Shown here piece after piece: positions 7,811 through 19,740 of a stretch of DNA of 64,000 nucleotides (position 1 is its first letter; each line of letters begins with the position of its first letter). The notes under the pieces were generated by a model. It made no database searches and was not told where the DNA came from. It was given only the letters and a program-made list of their open reading frames with translations. Source of the stretch: Ralstonia pickettii (GTDB lineage: Bacteria > Pseudomonadota > Gammaproteobacteria > Burkholderiales > Burkholderiaceae). The position numbers were made by a program, and so were the translations under genes. The stretch lies in the NCBI RefSeq assembly GCF_000607165.1, contig NZ_JFZG01000024.1:682001-746000 (forward strand), read 5' to 3'.

Positions 7811-9196
7811 TCAGCGGCCGACCATGTTCTCTGGCCGCACCCACGCATCGAACTGCTCGGGCGTGACATAGCCCAGCGCCAGGGCGGCTTCGCGCAGGCT
7901 CGTGCCTTCCTTGTGCGCTTTCTTGGCGATCTGCGCCGATTTGTCGTAACCGATATGCGGGTTGAGCGCCGTCACCAGCATCAGAGAGCGCTGCACCAAC
8001 TCGTCGATACGGTCGCGGTTCGGCTCGATTCCCACCGCGCAATGGTCGTTGAAGCTGCGCATGCCGTCGGCCAGCAGGCGCACGCTGTGCAGGAAGTTGT
8101 AGGCGATCATCGGGCGGAACACGTTCAGTTCGAAGTTGCCCGACGCGCCGCCGATGTTCACTGCAACGTCGTTGCCGAAGACCTGTGCACACAGCATCGT
8201 TACGGCTTCGCTCTGCGTGGGGTTGACCTTGCCCGGCATGATGGACGAGCCCGGCTCGTTTTCGGGAATGGAGATCTCGCCCAGCCCGCTGCGTGGGCCG
8301 CTGGCCAGCCAACGGATGTCGTTGGCAATCTTGGTGAGGCTGGCGGCCAGCGTCTTCAGCGCGCCGTGCGCATGCACGAGGCCGTCGGCCGATGCCATGC
8401 TCTCGAACTTGTTCGGCGAGGTGATGAAGGGCAGGCCGGTCAGTTGCGCCAGTTCTGCCGCCACCTGTTCTGCGTAGCCGCTGGGGGCGTTCAGGCCCGT
8501 GCCGACGGCCGTGCCGCCCAGCGCCAGTTCGCACAGGTGGGGCAGGGCGGCGTTCAGGTGCGTCTCGTTGTGCTGCAACTGGGCGACGTAGCCGGAGAAC
8601 TCTTGGCCCAGCGTGAGCGGCGTCGCGTCCTGCAGATGCGTGCGGCCGATCTTGATGATGTCGTTGAAGTCCTCGGCTTTCTTGGCGAGCGTCTCGCGCA
8701 GCGTGCGCAGCGAGGGCAGCAGGTGCTGGGTGATGGCCGTCACGGCCGCCACGTGCATTGCCGTGGGGAACACGTCGTTGGACGACTGGCTGCGGTTCAC
8801 GTCATCGTTCGGATGCACGAGGCGCGCTTCGCCACGCTCGCCGCCGAGCAGTTCACTGGCGCGGTTGGCTAGCACCTCGTTCATGTTCATGTTGGTCTGC
8901 GTGCCCGAGCCCGTTTGCCAGACCACCAGCGGAAATTCATTCGGGTGCTTGCCGGCGATGACTTCATCGGCTGCACCCACGATGGCGTTGGCTTTCTCCG
9001 CGGGCAGCAGCCCGAGCCGCTGGTTGACGACGGCGCTGGCACGTTTGATGCGAGCGAGCGCGTCGATCAGCTCGCGCGGCATGCGGTCGCCGGCAATGTC
9101 GAAGTTCTGCAGCGAGCGTTGCGTTTGTGCGCCCCACAGGTGGTCGGCAGGGACTTCAATGGGGCCAAAAGTGTCGCGTTCGGTACGGGTGGTCAT
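7811..9196 (-). CDS. fumC: Fumarate hydratase class II
   Basis: The 461-residue product matches class II fumarases in length and motifs: [20 protein letters not shown] at the start, the [14 protein letters not shown] substrate loop, and the signature [13 protein letters not shown]. It interconverts fumarate and malate in the TCA cycle in the cytoplasm without an iron-sulfur cluster. The frame continues upstream to 9373, but ATG 9196 gives the family N-terminus ([11 protein letters not shown]). It is divergent from a DHA2 exporter. Confidence 0.95.
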   Translation of the reverse strand: MTTRTERDTFGPIEVPADHLWGAQTQRSLQNFDIAGDRMPRELIDALARIKRASAVVNQRLGLLPAEKANAIVGAADEVIAGKHPNEFPLVVWQTGSGTQTNMNMNEVLANRASELLGGERGEARLVHPNDDVNRSQSSNDVFPTAMHVAAVTAITQHLLPSLRTLRETLAKKAEDFNDIIKIGRTHLQDATPLTLGQEFSGYVAQLQHNETHLNAALPHLCELALGGTAVGTGLNAPSGYAEQVAAELAQLTGLPFITSPNKFESMASADGLVHAHGALKTLAASLTKIANDIRWLASGPRSGLGEISIPENEPGSSIMPGKVNPTQSEAVTMLCAQVFGNDVAVNIGGASGNFELNVFRPMIAYNFLHSVRLLADGMRSFNDHCAVGIEPNRDRIDELVQRSLMLVTALNPHIGYDKSAQIAKKAHKEGTSLREAALALGYVTPEQFDAWVRPENMVGR

Positions 9197-9331
9197 GGCA
9201 GAAGGAAAGGCACGAGGTGACTGGGATGAACGCTCCAGTATAGGCAGAGCCCAGTGCCCTTGTTGGCGGTAGGGCGGATACGTCTGCTCGGCCCGGTACA
9301 GCGTTTGCGGGCTCGGGCGAGGCACGCCACA

Positions 9332-10804
9332 ATGACGGCTGCCTCGCACACCGTGCTGCCCCTGCCCCGCCACATGCCCGCCACGCCCTCCGCCTCCGTC
9401 GACAAATCGCTGAAACCGCTCCTCTGGCTGGTGGCGATGGGTCTGTTCATGCAGACGCTCGATTCCACCATCGTCAACACCGCGCTGCCGGCCATGGCGC
9501 GCAGCCTGTCCGAAAGCCCGCTGAAGATGCAGTCGGTCATCATCGCGTACACGCTGACGACCGCCATGCTGATGCCGGCTTCAGGCTGGCTGGCCGATCG
9601 CTTTGGCACGCGAAAGATGTTCTTCGCCGCCATCTTCCTGTTCACCATTGGTTCCTTGCTCTGCGCGGAATCACGCAGCCTCGATATGCTGATTGCCTCG
9701 CGCGTGGTGCAGGGTGTGGGCGGCGCGCTGTTGATGCCTGTGGGGCGGCTGACGGTGCTGCGCGTGGTGCCGCGCGAGCAGTTCTTGCCCGCCATGAGTT
9801 TCGTCACCATCCCGGGGCTGATCGGCCCGCTGATCGGCCCGACATTGGGGGGCTGGCTGGTGGAGGCGGTGTCGTGGCATTGGATCTTCCTGATCAACAT
9901 TCCCGTGGGCGTGATCGGCGCGCTGGTGACGCTCAAGGTGATGCCCGATGTGCACGCTGAAGATGACAACGGTTTCGACTGGTCCGGCTACCTGATGCTG
10001 GCCTTTGGCATGGCGGCGGTGTCGTTTTCACTCGATGGGCTGTCCGAGCTGGGCTTCCAGCACGCGACGGTGCTGGTGCTGCTGGTCTTCGGTCTGGCCG
10101 CGCTCACGGCGTACTGGCTGCACGCGGGGCGCGTGGCCGGGCCGCTCTTTCCGCGCACGCTGTTCGGCATTCCGAGCTTTTCCATTGGTGTGCTGGGCAA
10201 CCTGTTTGCGCGCATCGGCAGCGGCGGGATGCCGTTCCTCATTCCACTGCTGCTGCAGGTGAGCCTGGGGTATACGCCCCTGCAGGCCGGGCTGATGATG
10301 GTGCCGGTGGCTGCCGCCGGCATGGCCGCCAAGCCGTTGGGCACGTGGGCCATCAAGCGCTACGGCTATCGCCGCATGCTCTCTGTCAACACGGTCATGG
10401 TCGGCCTGATGATGGCCAGCTTTGCCGTGATGACGCCCAATGTGCCGGTGTGGCTGCGCATCGTGCAATTGGCGGTGTTCGGCACGTTCAATTCGATGCA
10501 GTTCACGGCCATGAACACGCTCACGCTCAAAGACCTGAGCGGCCCGCTGGCCAGCGCGGGCAACAGCATGCTCTCGATGGTGATGATGCTGTCGATGAGT
10601 CTGGGTGTGGCCGCAGCGGGCGCGTTGCTCACGGGCTTTACCGACTTCACCGCCGGGCCGGAAGGGCGCGACACGCTGGCTGCGTTCCACAAGACGTTCG
10701 TCTGCGTGGGCGTCATGACCTGTGCGGCCGCGTGGATCTTCGCGCAGCTCTCGCGCTTCGAGTCAACGCACGTCGTCAAGCGGCCCGAGATGGAAGTGCA
10801 TTGA
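9332..10804 (+). CDS. DHA2-family MFS drug exporter (MdtD/EmrB-like)
   Basis: The product has about 14 hydrophobic helices. It carries the antiporter signatures [17 protein letters not shown] in helix 1, [13 protein letters not shown] in loop 2-3 and [13 protein letters not shown]. These place it in the proton-coupled DHA2 multidrug family. ATG 9332 gives 490 residues and ATG 9374 gives 476. Neither has a strong ribosome site, and the open frame extends to a GTG at 9254. It is divergent from fumC. Its substrate cannot be read from sequence. Confidence 0.85.
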   Translation: MTAASHTVLPLPRHMPATPSASVDKSLKPLLWLVAMGLFMQTLDSTIVNTALPAMARSLSESPLKMQSVIIAYTLTTAMLMPASGWLADRFGTRKMFFAAIFLFTIGSLLCAESRSLDMLIASRVVQGVGGALLMPVGRLTVLRVVPREQFLPAMSFVTIPGLIGPLIGPTLGGWLVEAVSWHWIFLINIPVGVIGALVTLKVMPDVHAEDDNGFDWSGYLMLAFGMAAVSFSLDGLSELGFQHATVLVLLVFGLAALTAYWLHAGRVAGPLFPRTLFGIPSFSIGVLGNLFARIGSGGMPFLIPLLLQVSLGYTPLQAGLMMVPVAAAGMAAKPLGTWAIKRYGYRRMLSVNTVMVGLMMASFAVMTPNVPVWLRIVQLAVFGTFNSMQFTAMNTLTLKDLSGPLASAGNSMLSMVMMLSMSLGVAAAGALLTGFTDFTAGPEGRDTLAAFHKTFVCVGVMTCAAAWIFAQLSRFESTHVVKRPEMEVH

Positions 10805-10829
10805 TTGCGCGCTTCGGCCGCCGCGCTGG

Positions 10830-12980
10830 CTACTTTTTCCAGTAGCCGCGCATCTTCTGGCTCAGGTCTACCTTGGCTGCGGCACGCGCTTCTGCCGCAG
10901 GGTCCGCGCCGGGCTCCGGTTCCGGCCATGCACACGCTTCGAACATCGGCAGCAGCGCAGGCGGAATGAACCGCGTGCGCGACGCGTAGATGTGCCGATC
11001 GCCATTGGGTGTTTGCTGCGTGACGTAGAAGCGCTGGGGCACCAGGATGTCCAGGTGCTCGCGCGCACGGGTCATCGCCACGTAGAGCAGCCGGCGTTCT
11101 TCTTCCAGTTCTTCATGCGAACCGGCGCCCAGATCGGCCGGCATGCAGCCGTCCACGGCGTTCAGCACATACACCGCCTTCCACTCCTGGCCTTTCGATG
11201 AGTGGATGGTCGAGAGGATCAGGTAGTCCTCATCGCGGTACGGGTCGCCCGATTCATCGCTGGTCAGCTCGGGCGGGTCGAGTGTCATCTCGGTCAGGAA
11301 GCGCTCGCGCGTGGCGTACGTGGCGGCCATGCGGGCGAGCTGATCCAGATCGCCCTGGCGCACGGCTGCGTCGTCGTGCAGGCGTTCCATGTGCGGCGCG
11401 TACCAGGCGCCTACGGCTTCGAGTTCGCCGGCCCATTGCAGGCTGTCTTTGGGCGCGCGCAGGGTTTGCATGAGCGCGATCAGCGTAGACCAGTCGCCGG
11501 CCAGGCGTGCCGGTGGCTCGTAGGCAAGCAGAGCGGCAATCGGGTCCGCCGCTTCGGCCATGGCGTCGAGCACGCGTGCCGCCGTGGCAGGGCCTGCACC
11601 CGGCAGCAGCTGGATCACGCGAAACCCGGCGATGCGGTTGCGCGGGTTCTCGGCCCAGCGCAGCACCGAGAGCACATCCTTCACATGCGCGGCTTCCAGA
11701 AACTTGAGGCCGCCGTATTTCACGAACGGGATGTTGCGGCGCGTGAGTTCGATCTCCAGCGGCGCGCTGTGGCTCGCGGTGCGGAACAGCACCGCCTGCG
11801 ATTTCAGCGTCAGCCCGCCTTCCCGGTGATGCAGCACCTGCTCGGCCACGCAACGCGCCTGCTCGGCTTCATCGCGCACCGAAATCAAACGCGGACGATG
11901 CGTCGATGCGCGGTCCGTCCACAACGTCTTGGCAAAGCGCTCCGTTGCGAAGCGCATCACGCCGTTGGAGGCATCCAGAATCGGCTGCGTCGAACGGTAA
12001 TTGCGCTCCAGCAGCACCGTGTGCGCGGGCCGCGAAAAGTGGCGCGGAAAGTCGAGGATGTTGCGCACCGTCGCGGCGCGAAATGCGTAGATCGATTGTG
12101 CGTCATCGCCCACCACGGTAACGCCGCGGCCGTCGGGTCGCAGCGCACGCAGGATGGACGACTGCAGCCGGTTCGTGTCCTGGTATTCGTCGACGAGGAT
12201 GTGGTCGAAGCGTGCGCCAATCTCGGCCGCCAGTTCCGCGTCGGACACCATCGCGTGCCAGTAGAGCAGCAGGTCGTCGTAGTCGAGCACGTGCTGCGCC
12301 TGCTTGGCTTCGACATACGCATCGAACAGCGTGCGCAACTGCGTTTCCCACATCGCGCACCACGGAAAGTGGTGCTTGAGCACGGCGTTCAGCGGGCTCT
12401 CGGCGTTGATGGCGCGCGAGTAGATCGCGATGCACGTCTGCTTGAGCGGGAAGCGGCGCTCCTTGGTCGACAGGTTGAGCTCATGGCGCACGACGTTGAG
12501 CAGATCGGCCGAGTCGCTGCGGTCATGGATGGTGAAATCGGGCGCGAGGCCGACGCGCTCGGCGTATTCACGCAGCAGGCGCGCGCCGATGCCGTGGAAG
12601 GTGCCGGCCCAGGGCAGGGTGGTTTTGTAGGACGTGCCGGCCGAATTGAGGGCGTTGTTTGATCGCTCGCCCTGCATGGCGCGCGCCAGCAGGTGGCCGG
12701 CGCGGTTGGACAGCTCGCTCGCCGCCCGCCGGGAGAACGTCAGCAGCAGGATGCGTTGCGGATCGGCCCCGTTGGCTACCAGATGCGCCACGCGCCAGCC
12801 CAGCGTGTGCGTCTTGCCGGACCCAGCACCGGCCAGCACGAGGAGCGGCCCGGTTTCCGCCGCGTCCGCCCCGGAAATGCCGAACTCGACCGCCTGGCGC
12901 TGTTGGTCGTTCAGTTGGGCCAGGTAACCGGGGCTGGCCGGGGCATTGGCGGTGTCTGGGGGGGAGGAGGCGGCAAGCAC
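10830..12980 (-). CDS. UvrD/Rep-family superfamily 1 DNA helicase
   Basis: This 716-residue protein contains the ordered SF1A motifs: Q-motif LNDQQRQAVEF, Walker A LAGAGSGKTHT, DEYQDTN (motif II), VVGDDAQSIYAFRAA (motif III), LERNYRST (motif IV), LSTIHSSKGQEWKAV (motif V) and RRLLYVAMTRAREHL (motif VI). It is an ATP-driven 3'-5' translocase acting in repair or fork rescue. The GTG at 12980 is taken as the start because the LexA-type box lies only 23-38 bp upstream. The C-terminal region is shorter than in UvrD/PcrA, so I do not use the symbol uvrD. Confidence 0.92.
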   Translation of the reverse strand: MLAASSPPDTANAPASPGYLAQLNDQQRQAVEFGISGADAAETGPLLVLAGAGSGKTHTLGWRVAHLVANGADPQRILLLTFSRRAASELSNRAGHLLARAMQGERSNNALNSAGTSYKTTLPWAGTFHGIGARLLREYAERVGLAPDFTIHDRSDSADLLNVVRHELNLSTKERRFPLKQTCIAIYSRAINAESPLNAVLKHHFPWCAMWETQLRTLFDAYVEAKQAQHVLDYDDLLLYWHAMVSDAELAAEIGARFDHILVDEYQDTNRLQSSILRALRPDGRGVTVVGDDAQSIYAFRAATVRNILDFPRHFSRPAHTVLLERNYRSTQPILDASNGVMRFATERFAKTLWTDRASTHRPRLISVRDEAEQARCVAEQVLHHREGGLTLKSQAVLFRTASHSAPLEIELTRRNIPFVKYGGLKFLEAAHVKDVLSVLRWAENPRNRIAGFRVIQLLPGAGPATAARVLDAMAEAADPIAALLAYEPPARLAGDWSTLIALMQTLRAPKDSLQWAGELEAVGAWYAPHMERLHDDAAVRQGDLDQLARMAATYATRERFLTEMTLDPPELTSDESGDPYRDEDYLILSTIHSSKGQEWKAVYVLNAVDGCMPADLGAGSHEELEEERRLLYVAMTRAREHLDILVPQRFYVTQQTPNGDRHIYASRTRFIPPALLPMFEACAWPEPEPGADPAAEARAAAKVDLSQKMRGYWKK

Positions 12981-13002
12981 GGCAGGGCGTCACAAAAAAT
13001 AA

Positions 13003-13018
13003 CTGTATGAATATACAG
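13003..13018. promoter_or_regulatory. LexA (SOS) operator upstream of the helicase gene
   Basis: CTGTATGAATATACAG matches the proteobacterial LexA consensus CTGT-N8-ACAG exactly. It lies 23 bp before the helicase start codon on the minus strand. This predicts that the helicase is repressed by LexA and induced by DNA damage. Confidence 0.88.
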
Positions 13019-13068
13019 CACTGTGTCGCCTGCTTTCGGAAAGTGAGGGCGGTGAATGGAAGGGCCGA

Positions 13069-13386
13069 TCAGATCCCGTCCCGCAGCGTCTTCGCGAAGT
13101 CCTGCGGTGAAGCCCGCCGGTTGACGGCTTCCACCAGGTCCGCCAGGAACCAGGGCAGCACGAGCTGCGTGCCCGGATCACTCAGACCGACGCGTAGCCG
13201 GTCAGGAGATGCCGGTTCGGCGGCTTTGGCGGGCTGGATCGGCTGGGCCGGCTGGCTGTGCGCGAGCATCCCCTGCAAGTCCTGATCGGTGAACGTGAAG
13301 GTCGACGTGGTCAGGGCCGAAGCGGACATTGCTGCCGACATCAGCGTGGCGGCCACGACAAGGTGTTTGAGGGTGTTGGCAGGCAT
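13069..13386 (-). CDS. Small periplasmic protein of unknown function
   Basis: This 105-residue product starts with a clear signal peptide (MPANTLKHLVVAATLMSAAMSASA, cleavage near ASA-LTT). A Pro/Ala-rich linker (PAQPIQPAKAAEPASP) and a short C-terminal segment ending FAKTLRDGI follow. The ribosome site GGAGG sits 5 nt before the ATG. I do not recognise the family. The segment from WFLADLVEAVNRR on could be a small helical domain. It lies upstream of the LexA box in the same orientation as the helicase but is probably a separate transcript. Confidence 0.7.
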   Translation of the reverse strand: MPANTLKHLVVAATLMSAAMSASALTTSTFTFTDQDLQGMLAHSQPAQPIQPAKAAEPASPDRLRVGLSDPGTQLVLPWFLADLVEAVNRRASPQDFAKTLRDGI

Positions 13387-13528
13387 CGTGGCCTCCAGAA
13401 CAGAACGGTTGGGTGAGTAGGTGACCGGCGCGCAGCGCGATGGCCGCAGCCATGATCCCCCCTCCGATCCTGGCGGTGGCTTAGGGTTCCGTTTCGCTCA
13501 GGAAAACCTAAATATCTGCGCAATTCGA

Positions 13529-13861
13529 TCAGTTGGCCTGCGGTTGCAGGGCGATCACCGCCATGCCCGTCAGCGCAATGGCCGCGCCGCCGATGTCCCA
13601 GCGCGTGAGCGTCACCCCGTCGACCAGGCGCAGCCACGCCAGCGCCACGGCGATATACATGCCGCCGTATGCGGCATAGGTGCGGCCGGCTGCGGTCGGG
13701 TGCAATGTCAGCAACCATGCAAACAGCGCCAGCGAGGCGGCCGCCGGCAGTAAGAGCCAGACCGGCTTGCCCTGCCGCAGCACGAGCCAGGGCAGATAGC
13801 AACCGACGATTTCCGCCACGGCGGTGACGGCAAACAGCATGGCAATGCGAAGCAGTTCCAA
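13529..13861 (-). CDS. YnfA/UPF0060 small membrane protein
   Basis: The conserved UPF0060 sequence is evident: [54 protein letters not shown] and [16 protein letters not shown], making four helices. Family length is 107-110 residues. The first ATG (13840) gives 103, lacking the usual five or six N-terminal residues. I therefore favour TTG at 13861, which gives [10 protein letters not shown] and 110 residues. The family resembles small-multidrug-resistance fold proteins; transport of toxic cations has been proposed for YnfA. Confidence 0.88.
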   Translation of the reverse strand: MELLRIAMLFAVTAVAEIVGCYLPWLVLRQGKPVWLLLPAAASLALFAWLLTLHPTAAGRTYAAYGGMYIAVALAWLRLVDGVTLTRWDIGGAAIALTGMAVIALQPQAN

Positions 13862-13932
13862 AGCGGGCCCCGAAGCAATCAAAACGCGGACGGCGCAGAT
13901 TGTGGCATGCGCCGCCACGATGCCACGTGGTC

Positions 13933-14880
13933 TTAGGCGTGCGAGGCGGCGTGCGCCTGCAGCAGTGCATCGACTTCCTCTTGCGTGCCCGCATACGCGC
14001 CGGCGCGCGTGGCGGTGAGGGCGGCCGCTGCAGCGGCTTGGCGCAAGTGCGCTTGCACGGGCGCGTCGGGCGATTGCAGCAGGCTCGCCAGCCAGCTCCC
14101 CATGGCGGCATCGCCGCAGCCGACGGTGTCCGCCACCGGCACGGCAAAGGCCGGTTGCGGGATGCGGGCATCGTCTTCCCCTCGGTGCGCCGCTGCCAGC
14201 CATTCCATGCCATCGGCCCCGAGCGTGAGCAGGATGTCGGCTTGCGGCGCGAGGGTGCGCAGCGTACTCAGCGGATCGGCATCCCTGGGAAAAAGCTGGC
14301 GCAGATCTTCATCGGACACCTTGATGACAGACGCGATGGCGGCCATGCGCAGCAGCAGCGGCGCGTAGTGCGGTGCGTCCATCGCCGTGCGCCAGTTCGG
14401 GTCGAAGGTGATGCGCGTGCCTTGCGCGGCCAGCGTCTCGGCCAGCGCCACCAGGCGGCTGCCCAGCGGCTCGCGCGCGAGGCTGATGCAGCCGAAGTGG
14501 GCGATCTCCACGGCGGTTTGCCAGCCGGCGGGCAGGGCTTGCGCATCGAAATGCAGATCGGCGCTGTCATCGCCCACGAAGAAATAGTGCGGCGGCTGGG
14601 TGGACGTGACCATTGCCAGCAGCGGCGATCGGTCGACGCGCTGCAGAAAGCGCAGGTCGAGGCCAGCCGCCTGGGAATCTGCGAAGAGCGCATCGCCGAA
14701 CACGTCGTTGCTGATGGCGCCCGCGTAGCCCGTGGGCACACCCAGACGCGCCGCCACGCGCGCCACATTCCAGCACGCGCCGCCCGGCCGGGCGAGCCAC
14801 TGGCCGTTGCCCTGGTGCAGAAAATCGGTCAGCGCTTCGCCAAAGACGACGAGGCGGGGCAATGGCAGGGCGTCGGTCAT
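13933..14880 (-). CDS. mtlZ: PfkB-family fructokinase of the polyol operon
   Basis: This 315-residue PfkB/ribokinase-fold kinase has the N-terminal substrate motif ([19 protein letters not shown]) and the C-terminal catalytic signature [14 protein letters not shown], with the anion-hole Gly and base Asp. In the Pseudomonas mtlEFGKDYZ operon the equivalent last gene encodes fructokinase, which phosphorylates fructose made from mannitol. The ATG overlaps the xylB stop by 4 bp. The symbol follows that operon analogy. Other PfkB sugars cannot be excluded. Confidence 0.85.
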   Translation of the reverse strand: MTDALPLPRLVVFGEALTDFLHQGNGQWLARPGGACWNVARVAARLGVPTGYAGAISNDVFGDALFADSQAAGLDLRFLQRVDRSPLLAMVTSTQPPHYFFVGDDSADLHFDAQALPAGWQTAVEIAHFGCISLAREPLGSRLVALAETLAAQGTRITFDPNWRTAMDAPHYAPLLLRMAAIASVIKVSDEDLRQLFPRDADPLSTLRTLAPQADILLTLGADGMEWLAAAHRGEDDARIPQPAFAVPVADTVGCGDAAMGSWLASLLQSPDAPVQAHLRQAAAAAALTATRAGAYAGTQEEVDALLQAHAASHA

Positions 14881-16376
14881 GCGGGCAAGGGCAGGTCAGT
14901 CGTGTGGGCGGAAGGCGTAACCGGCAGCGGCGAGGCACGCCGATACAGCGCACGGAATGTCGTCAGCCGTTCAGCAAGGCGCGCGTGGCGTGCGGCATCG
15001 GGCCGATACGTGGCTTGCACGGGTGGTTTGGCGCAGACGGCGGCTTCGATGCCGCCATCGGCCATCCAGCCCAGGCGCGCGGCACCGAGCGCGCCACCGG
15101 CTTCGCTGCCGATATGCGTTGTCAGTTCGGTGTTGAGCGTGTCGGCCAGCAACTGCGCCCAGAATGGACTGCGCGAGCCGCCGCCCACAAACGAGAGCGA
15201 TGCAACCTGCGTGCCCGCCGCGCGCAATGCGTCCAGGCCATCCGCCATGCCGAAGGCGACGCCCTCGATCACGGCGTAACCGAGTGCGGCACGGTCGCTG
15301 GCGTGTGTGAGGTTGTGGAAATGGCCCTGCGCAAACGCATCGTTGTGCGGCGTGCGCTCACCGCAGAGGTAGGGCAGGAAGAACGGCGCCGACTGGCGTT
15401 CGGATTCGGCCAGCGCGGCAATCTCCGGCAGCAGCGTGGCTTCCGGCACGCTCGTCAGACGGCAGAACCAGCGCAGGCAGCTTGCAGCAGACAGCATCAC
15501 GCTCATCTGGTGCCAACGCCCCGGCAGTGCATGGCAGAACGCGTGCACGGCTTGGGCAGGGTTTGGGCGAAAGCGGTCGTTGACCACAAAGATCACGCCC
15601 GACGTGCCCAGCGAGAGGAAGCCATCGCCGGGCTGTGTCGCGCCGATGCCCACAGCGCTGGCCGCGCCGTCGCCGCCGCCGCCTGCAACGATGACGCCAT
15701 GCGCCAGGCCCCACGCATCGGCCACCTCGGGCAGCAGCGTGCCGCTGGGCGCGCTGCCTTCCACCAGGCTTGGCATCTGGCGGCGTGACAAGCCCGTCGC
15801 GGCGAGCAGTTCGTCTGACCACGCGCGCCGTGCAACGTCCAGCCACAGCGTGCCGCCCGCATCGGATGGGTCGGATGCGCGCTCGCCCGTCAGGCGAAGG
15901 CGCAGGTAATCCTTGGGCAGCAGCACGCAATCGATGGCGTTGAACACATCGCGCTCATGGCGTGCGCTCCACAGCAGCTTCGGCGCGGTAAAACCGGGCA
16001 TCGCCAGGTTGCCGGCGACGGTGTGCAGGTTGGGCACGCGGCGGGTGAGTTCAAGGCATTCGGCGGTGCTGCGCGTGTCGTTCCAGAGCATGGCGGGACG
16101 CAGCACGCGGTTGCGTGCGTCGAGCAGCACCGCGCCGTGCATCTGGCCCGACAGGCCGATCGCGCGTGTGGCGGCAAAAGCTTCCGGTGCGGCCTCGCGC
16201 AGTTTTCCGATGGCGGCACTAGTGGCCTGCCACCAATCTTCCGGCGTCTGCTCGGCCCAGCCCGGGTGCAGTCGCGATACGGTGAGCGGCTCGCCCGCCG
16301 TGCCGAGGATGGCGCCCGCTGCATCAAGCAGCAGCACTTTGACTTCCGAGGTTCCGAGATCGATGCCGAGGTACAT
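14877..16376 (-). CDS. xylB: Xylulokinase
   Basis: This 499-residue FGGY kinase opens MYLGIDLGTSEVKVLLLD (phosphate-1 loop). It has the FGGY hallmarks ATRAIGLSGQMHGAVLLD, AMLWNDTRS, VAGGGGDGAASAVGIG and FVGGGSRSPFWAQLLAD. The MHG in the sugar site is typical of D-xylulose kinases. It would phosphorylate the D-xylulose produced from D-arabinitol by the dehydrogenase encoded immediately upstream, feeding the pentose phosphate pathway. Start ATG 16376 was chosen over upstream codons because the conserved strand begins at residue 1. Confidence 0.92.
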   Translation of the reverse strand: MYLGIDLGTSEVKVLLLDAAGAILGTAGEPLTVSRLHPGWAEQTPEDWWQATSAAIGKLREAAPEAFAATRAIGLSGQMHGAVLLDARNRVLRPAMLWNDTRSTAECLELTRRVPNLHTVAGNLAMPGFTAPKLLWSARHERDVFNAIDCVLLPKDYLRLRLTGERASDPSDAGGTLWLDVARRAWSDELLAATGLSRRQMPSLVEGSAPSGTLLPEVADAWGLAHGVIVAGGGGDGAASAVGIGATQPGDGFLSLGTSGVIFVVNDRFRPNPAQAVHAFCHALPGRWHQMSVMLSAASCLRWFCRLTSVPEATLLPEIAALAESERQSAPFFLPYLCGERTPHNDAFAQGHFHNLTHASDRAALGYAVIEGVAFGMADGLDALRAAGTQVASLSFVGGGSRSPFWAQLLADTLNTELTTHIGSEAGGALGAARLGWMADGGIEAAVCAKPPVQATYRPDAARHARLAERLTTFRALYRRASPLPVTPSAHTTDLPLPA

Positions 16377-16444
16377 GGGGCCGCCGGGTCCGGTTGCTTG
16401 AACCGTGGATTGTCGCGCGAATCCGCTGATACGTTTGTTGGCAA

Positions 16445-17860
16445 CTAACCGGCCGTGGCGGCTTGCTCGACTGCCAGCCACGCCCTCACACGCTCGATGG
16501 CGTTGCGAACAAGGCCGGTGAGCGCTTCCGTGCCCGCGAGGTTGCCCCACAGTGCGGCGTTCCGGCAGTACACCGCAACCGGGTCATCTGCGGAGAGCAT
16601 GGCTTGCGCGGCAACCGGATCGAACTGGCCATCCTGGTAGACATACGGCAGGGCGCCCGCATGCCAGCGCTCCAGAAATACGAAGAACAGCGCCGGCAGC
16701 ATCGCCGTGGCAAGCGGCACATGCCCGCGAGCGAAGGACTCCGCCAGTGTGGGCGTGATGAACCCGGGAATTTTCGAAAAGCCGTCTGCTGCCACGCGCT
16801 GGTTGGTGTCGCCGATGTGCGGATTGGCGAAACGGTCGAGCACTGTGTCGCGGTAGGCGGCCAAATCGATGGGGCTGGGCTGATTGGCGGTGAGACACGG
16901 GATGACATCGTCGGTCACGTAGTTGCCCGCCATGCGGTGGATGGACGGCACAGCAACGCTCTCATCAATGGTGTGCAGCCCCAGCAGCGTGCCGGCCCAG
17001 GCGATGCAGCTATGGCTGGCGTTGAGCACGCGAATCTTCGCTTCCTCGTACGGCAGCACCGAAGGGACGAACTCGACGCCCACGCGTTCGAGCGCAGGCC
17101 GCCCGGCACGGAAGTCATCTTCCACCACCCATTGCGCAAAGGTTTCGGCCATCACGGGGCAGCGGTCTTGCCAGCCGGTCTGTGCGGCCACGCGATTGCG
17201 CAGGGCGTCGGTTGGGCGTGGTGTGATGCGGTCGACCATCGTGTTGGGCGTGCTTGCATGTGCGTCGAGCCATGCAACGAGGCCGCTGTCGCCAGGCTCG
17301 CCGCGTAACGCGAGGAACTGGCGCAGGCCACTGCGGAAGCGCTCGCCGTTGTGGCGCAGGTTGTCGCAGTTGAGTAGCGTGAGGGGCGCGCCGCCACGCT
17401 GCAAGCGCAGGTGCAGCAGACGGGCCAGTGCACCGTAGAGCGTGCCGGTACCGCCGCGCAGGTCAGCGGCAATGTCCGGCTGTGTTGCGTCGAGTTGGTG
17501 CTGCTGGTCGAGGTAGTAGCCGCCCTCCGTCACGGTGAAGGAGATCACCCGCGTGTCGGGCGACGCCCCGATCTCGCACAGCGCCGCGAGTTCGGCATCC
17601 CACGGCACGACGGTATCGATGGACTGGATGGGCGTGTACGCGCGATGCCCGGCGGTATCGACGGTCTCCAGCGTGTAGGCGCCGTGCTGGGCGGCAAGGT
17701 CACGCAGCAGCGTGCCGGCATCGTCGCGGATATTGCCAAGCGCCAGGCGCCACGACGTGTCGCCGCTCTCGCGAAGGCGATGCAGATACCACGCCTGGTG
17801 CGCGCGATGGAAGGAGCCGGCACCCAGGTGCAGCCACGTGGAGGAGTTGGGGGAAGGCAT
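16445..17860 (-). CDS. dalD: D-arabinitol 4-dehydrogenase (long-chain polyol dehydrogenase)
   Basis: The 471-residue protein is a long-chain NAD-dependent polyol dehydrogenase. It aligns by eye along its length with enterobacterial Dal[84 protein letters not shown] and [15 protein letters not shown]. The catalytic Lys lies in the EEAKIR segment. It oxidises D-arabinitol to D-xylulose and probably also D-mannitol to D-fructose. The downstream xylulokinase and fructokinase fit both products. ATG 17860 matches the family N-terminus. Confidence 0.9.
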   Translation of the reverse strand: MPSPNSSTWLHLGAGSFHRAHQAWYLHRLRESGDTSWRLALGNIRDDAGTLLRDLAAQHGAYTLETVDTAGHRAYTPIQSIDTVVPWDAELAALCEIGASPDTRVISFTVTEGGYYLDQQHQLDATQPDIAADLRGGTGTLYGALARLLHLRLQRGGAPLTLLNCDNLRHNGERFRSGLRQFLALRGEPGDSGLVAWLDAHASTPNTMVDRITPRPTDALRNRVAAQTGWQDRCPVMAETFAQWVVEDDFRAGRPALERVGVEFVPSVLPYEEAKIRVLNASHSCIAWAGTLLGLHTIDESVAVPSIHRMAGNYVTDDVIPCLTANQPSPIDLAAYRDTVLDRFANPHIGDTNQRVAADGFSKIPGFITPTLAESFARGHVPLATAMLPALFFVFLERWHAGALPYVYQDGQFDPVAAQAMLSADDPVAVYCRNAALWGNLAGTEALTGLVRNAIERVRAWLAVEQAATAG

Positions 17861-17888
17861 GATCGTGTGCAACGTTGGGGTATGGGCC

Positions 17889-18989
<1,101 letters not shown>

Positions 18990-19023
18990 GTCGAGGTCTC
19001 CTTGTGCGTGTTCGGTGTGCGGA

Positions 19024-19740
19024 TCAGGCGGGCGTGGCGAGGGTCGACGAAAGCGCGTCGGCGAGTGCCCGCATGTCGGTAAAGACGTGCCGCGCGCCGG
19101 CGGCCAGCAGACGCTGCGTGGCGACAGCCGGCACATGCGCGACGCCGGCAAAGCCGAATACGGTCAGGCCGGCGGCTCGCGCGGCACGCACGCCGGTGTC
19201 ACTGTCTTCAATGACGAGGCATTGCGCGGGGCTGGCACCCAGGCCCGCACACGCGGCGAGATACACGTCGGGTGCCGGTTTGGGCCGCGGTGTTTCGTAG
19301 GCGCTATAGATATGGTCGCCAAACAGCTCGCGCAGCCCGGCGCGGCGCAGGCTCGCTTCAATGCGCGGGCGGCTGCTGTTGCTGGCAACGGCCTTCGGCT
19401 GCGGCAGGGTGGCGAGCAGGTTCGCAATGCCGGGCACCGGCTGCGATTGCGTGGCGCAGTCGTGTTCGACATCGGCCAGCACGGTGGCCAGTTGCGCGTC
19501 GGACAGATGAAAGCCAATGCTGCTCTGCAACTCGCTCAGCAGTGCCATGGTGTTCATGCCCAGGCGCGGTTCAAGCATGTCTTCCAGCGCGGCGGATGAA
19601 AGATGCGGTATGTGCGGACCCAGCGTGCGGATCAGCGCGCGCAACGCCACCGACTCGCTGTCGATCAAGACGCCGTCGCAGTCGCAGATCAGGTAGGCGG
19701 GGGCGCGTTCGTTGGCATATTCGTTGGCGTGTGGCGTCAT
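19024..19740 (-). CDS. HAD-superfamily phosphatase inside the polyol operon
   Basis: This 238-residue protein has the HAD subfamily IA motifs: DCDGVLIDSE (nucleophile and acid/base Asp), SNSSRPRIEASLRRAGL (motif II Ser), KPAPDVYLAA (motif III Lys) and VIEDSDTGVRAARAAG (motif IV). It probably dephosphorylates a sugar or polyol phosphate. The ATG overlaps the permease stop (ATGA), so it is co-translated with the importer. It may relieve sugar-phosphate stress, but the substrate is unknown. An HAD gene between mtlG and mtlK is not part of the minimal Pseudomonas operon. Confidence 0.88.
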   Translation of the reverse strand: MTPHANEYANERAPAYLICDCDGVLIDSESVALRALIRTLGPHIPHLSSAALEDMLEPRLGMNTMALLSELQSSIGFHLSDAQLATVLADVEHDCATQSQPVPGIANLLATLPQPKAVASNSSRPRIEASLRRAGLRELFGDHIYSAYETPRPKPAPDVYLAACAGLGASPAQCLVIEDSDTGVRAARAAGLTVFGFAGVAHVPAVATQRLLAAGARHVFTDMRALADALSSTLATPA

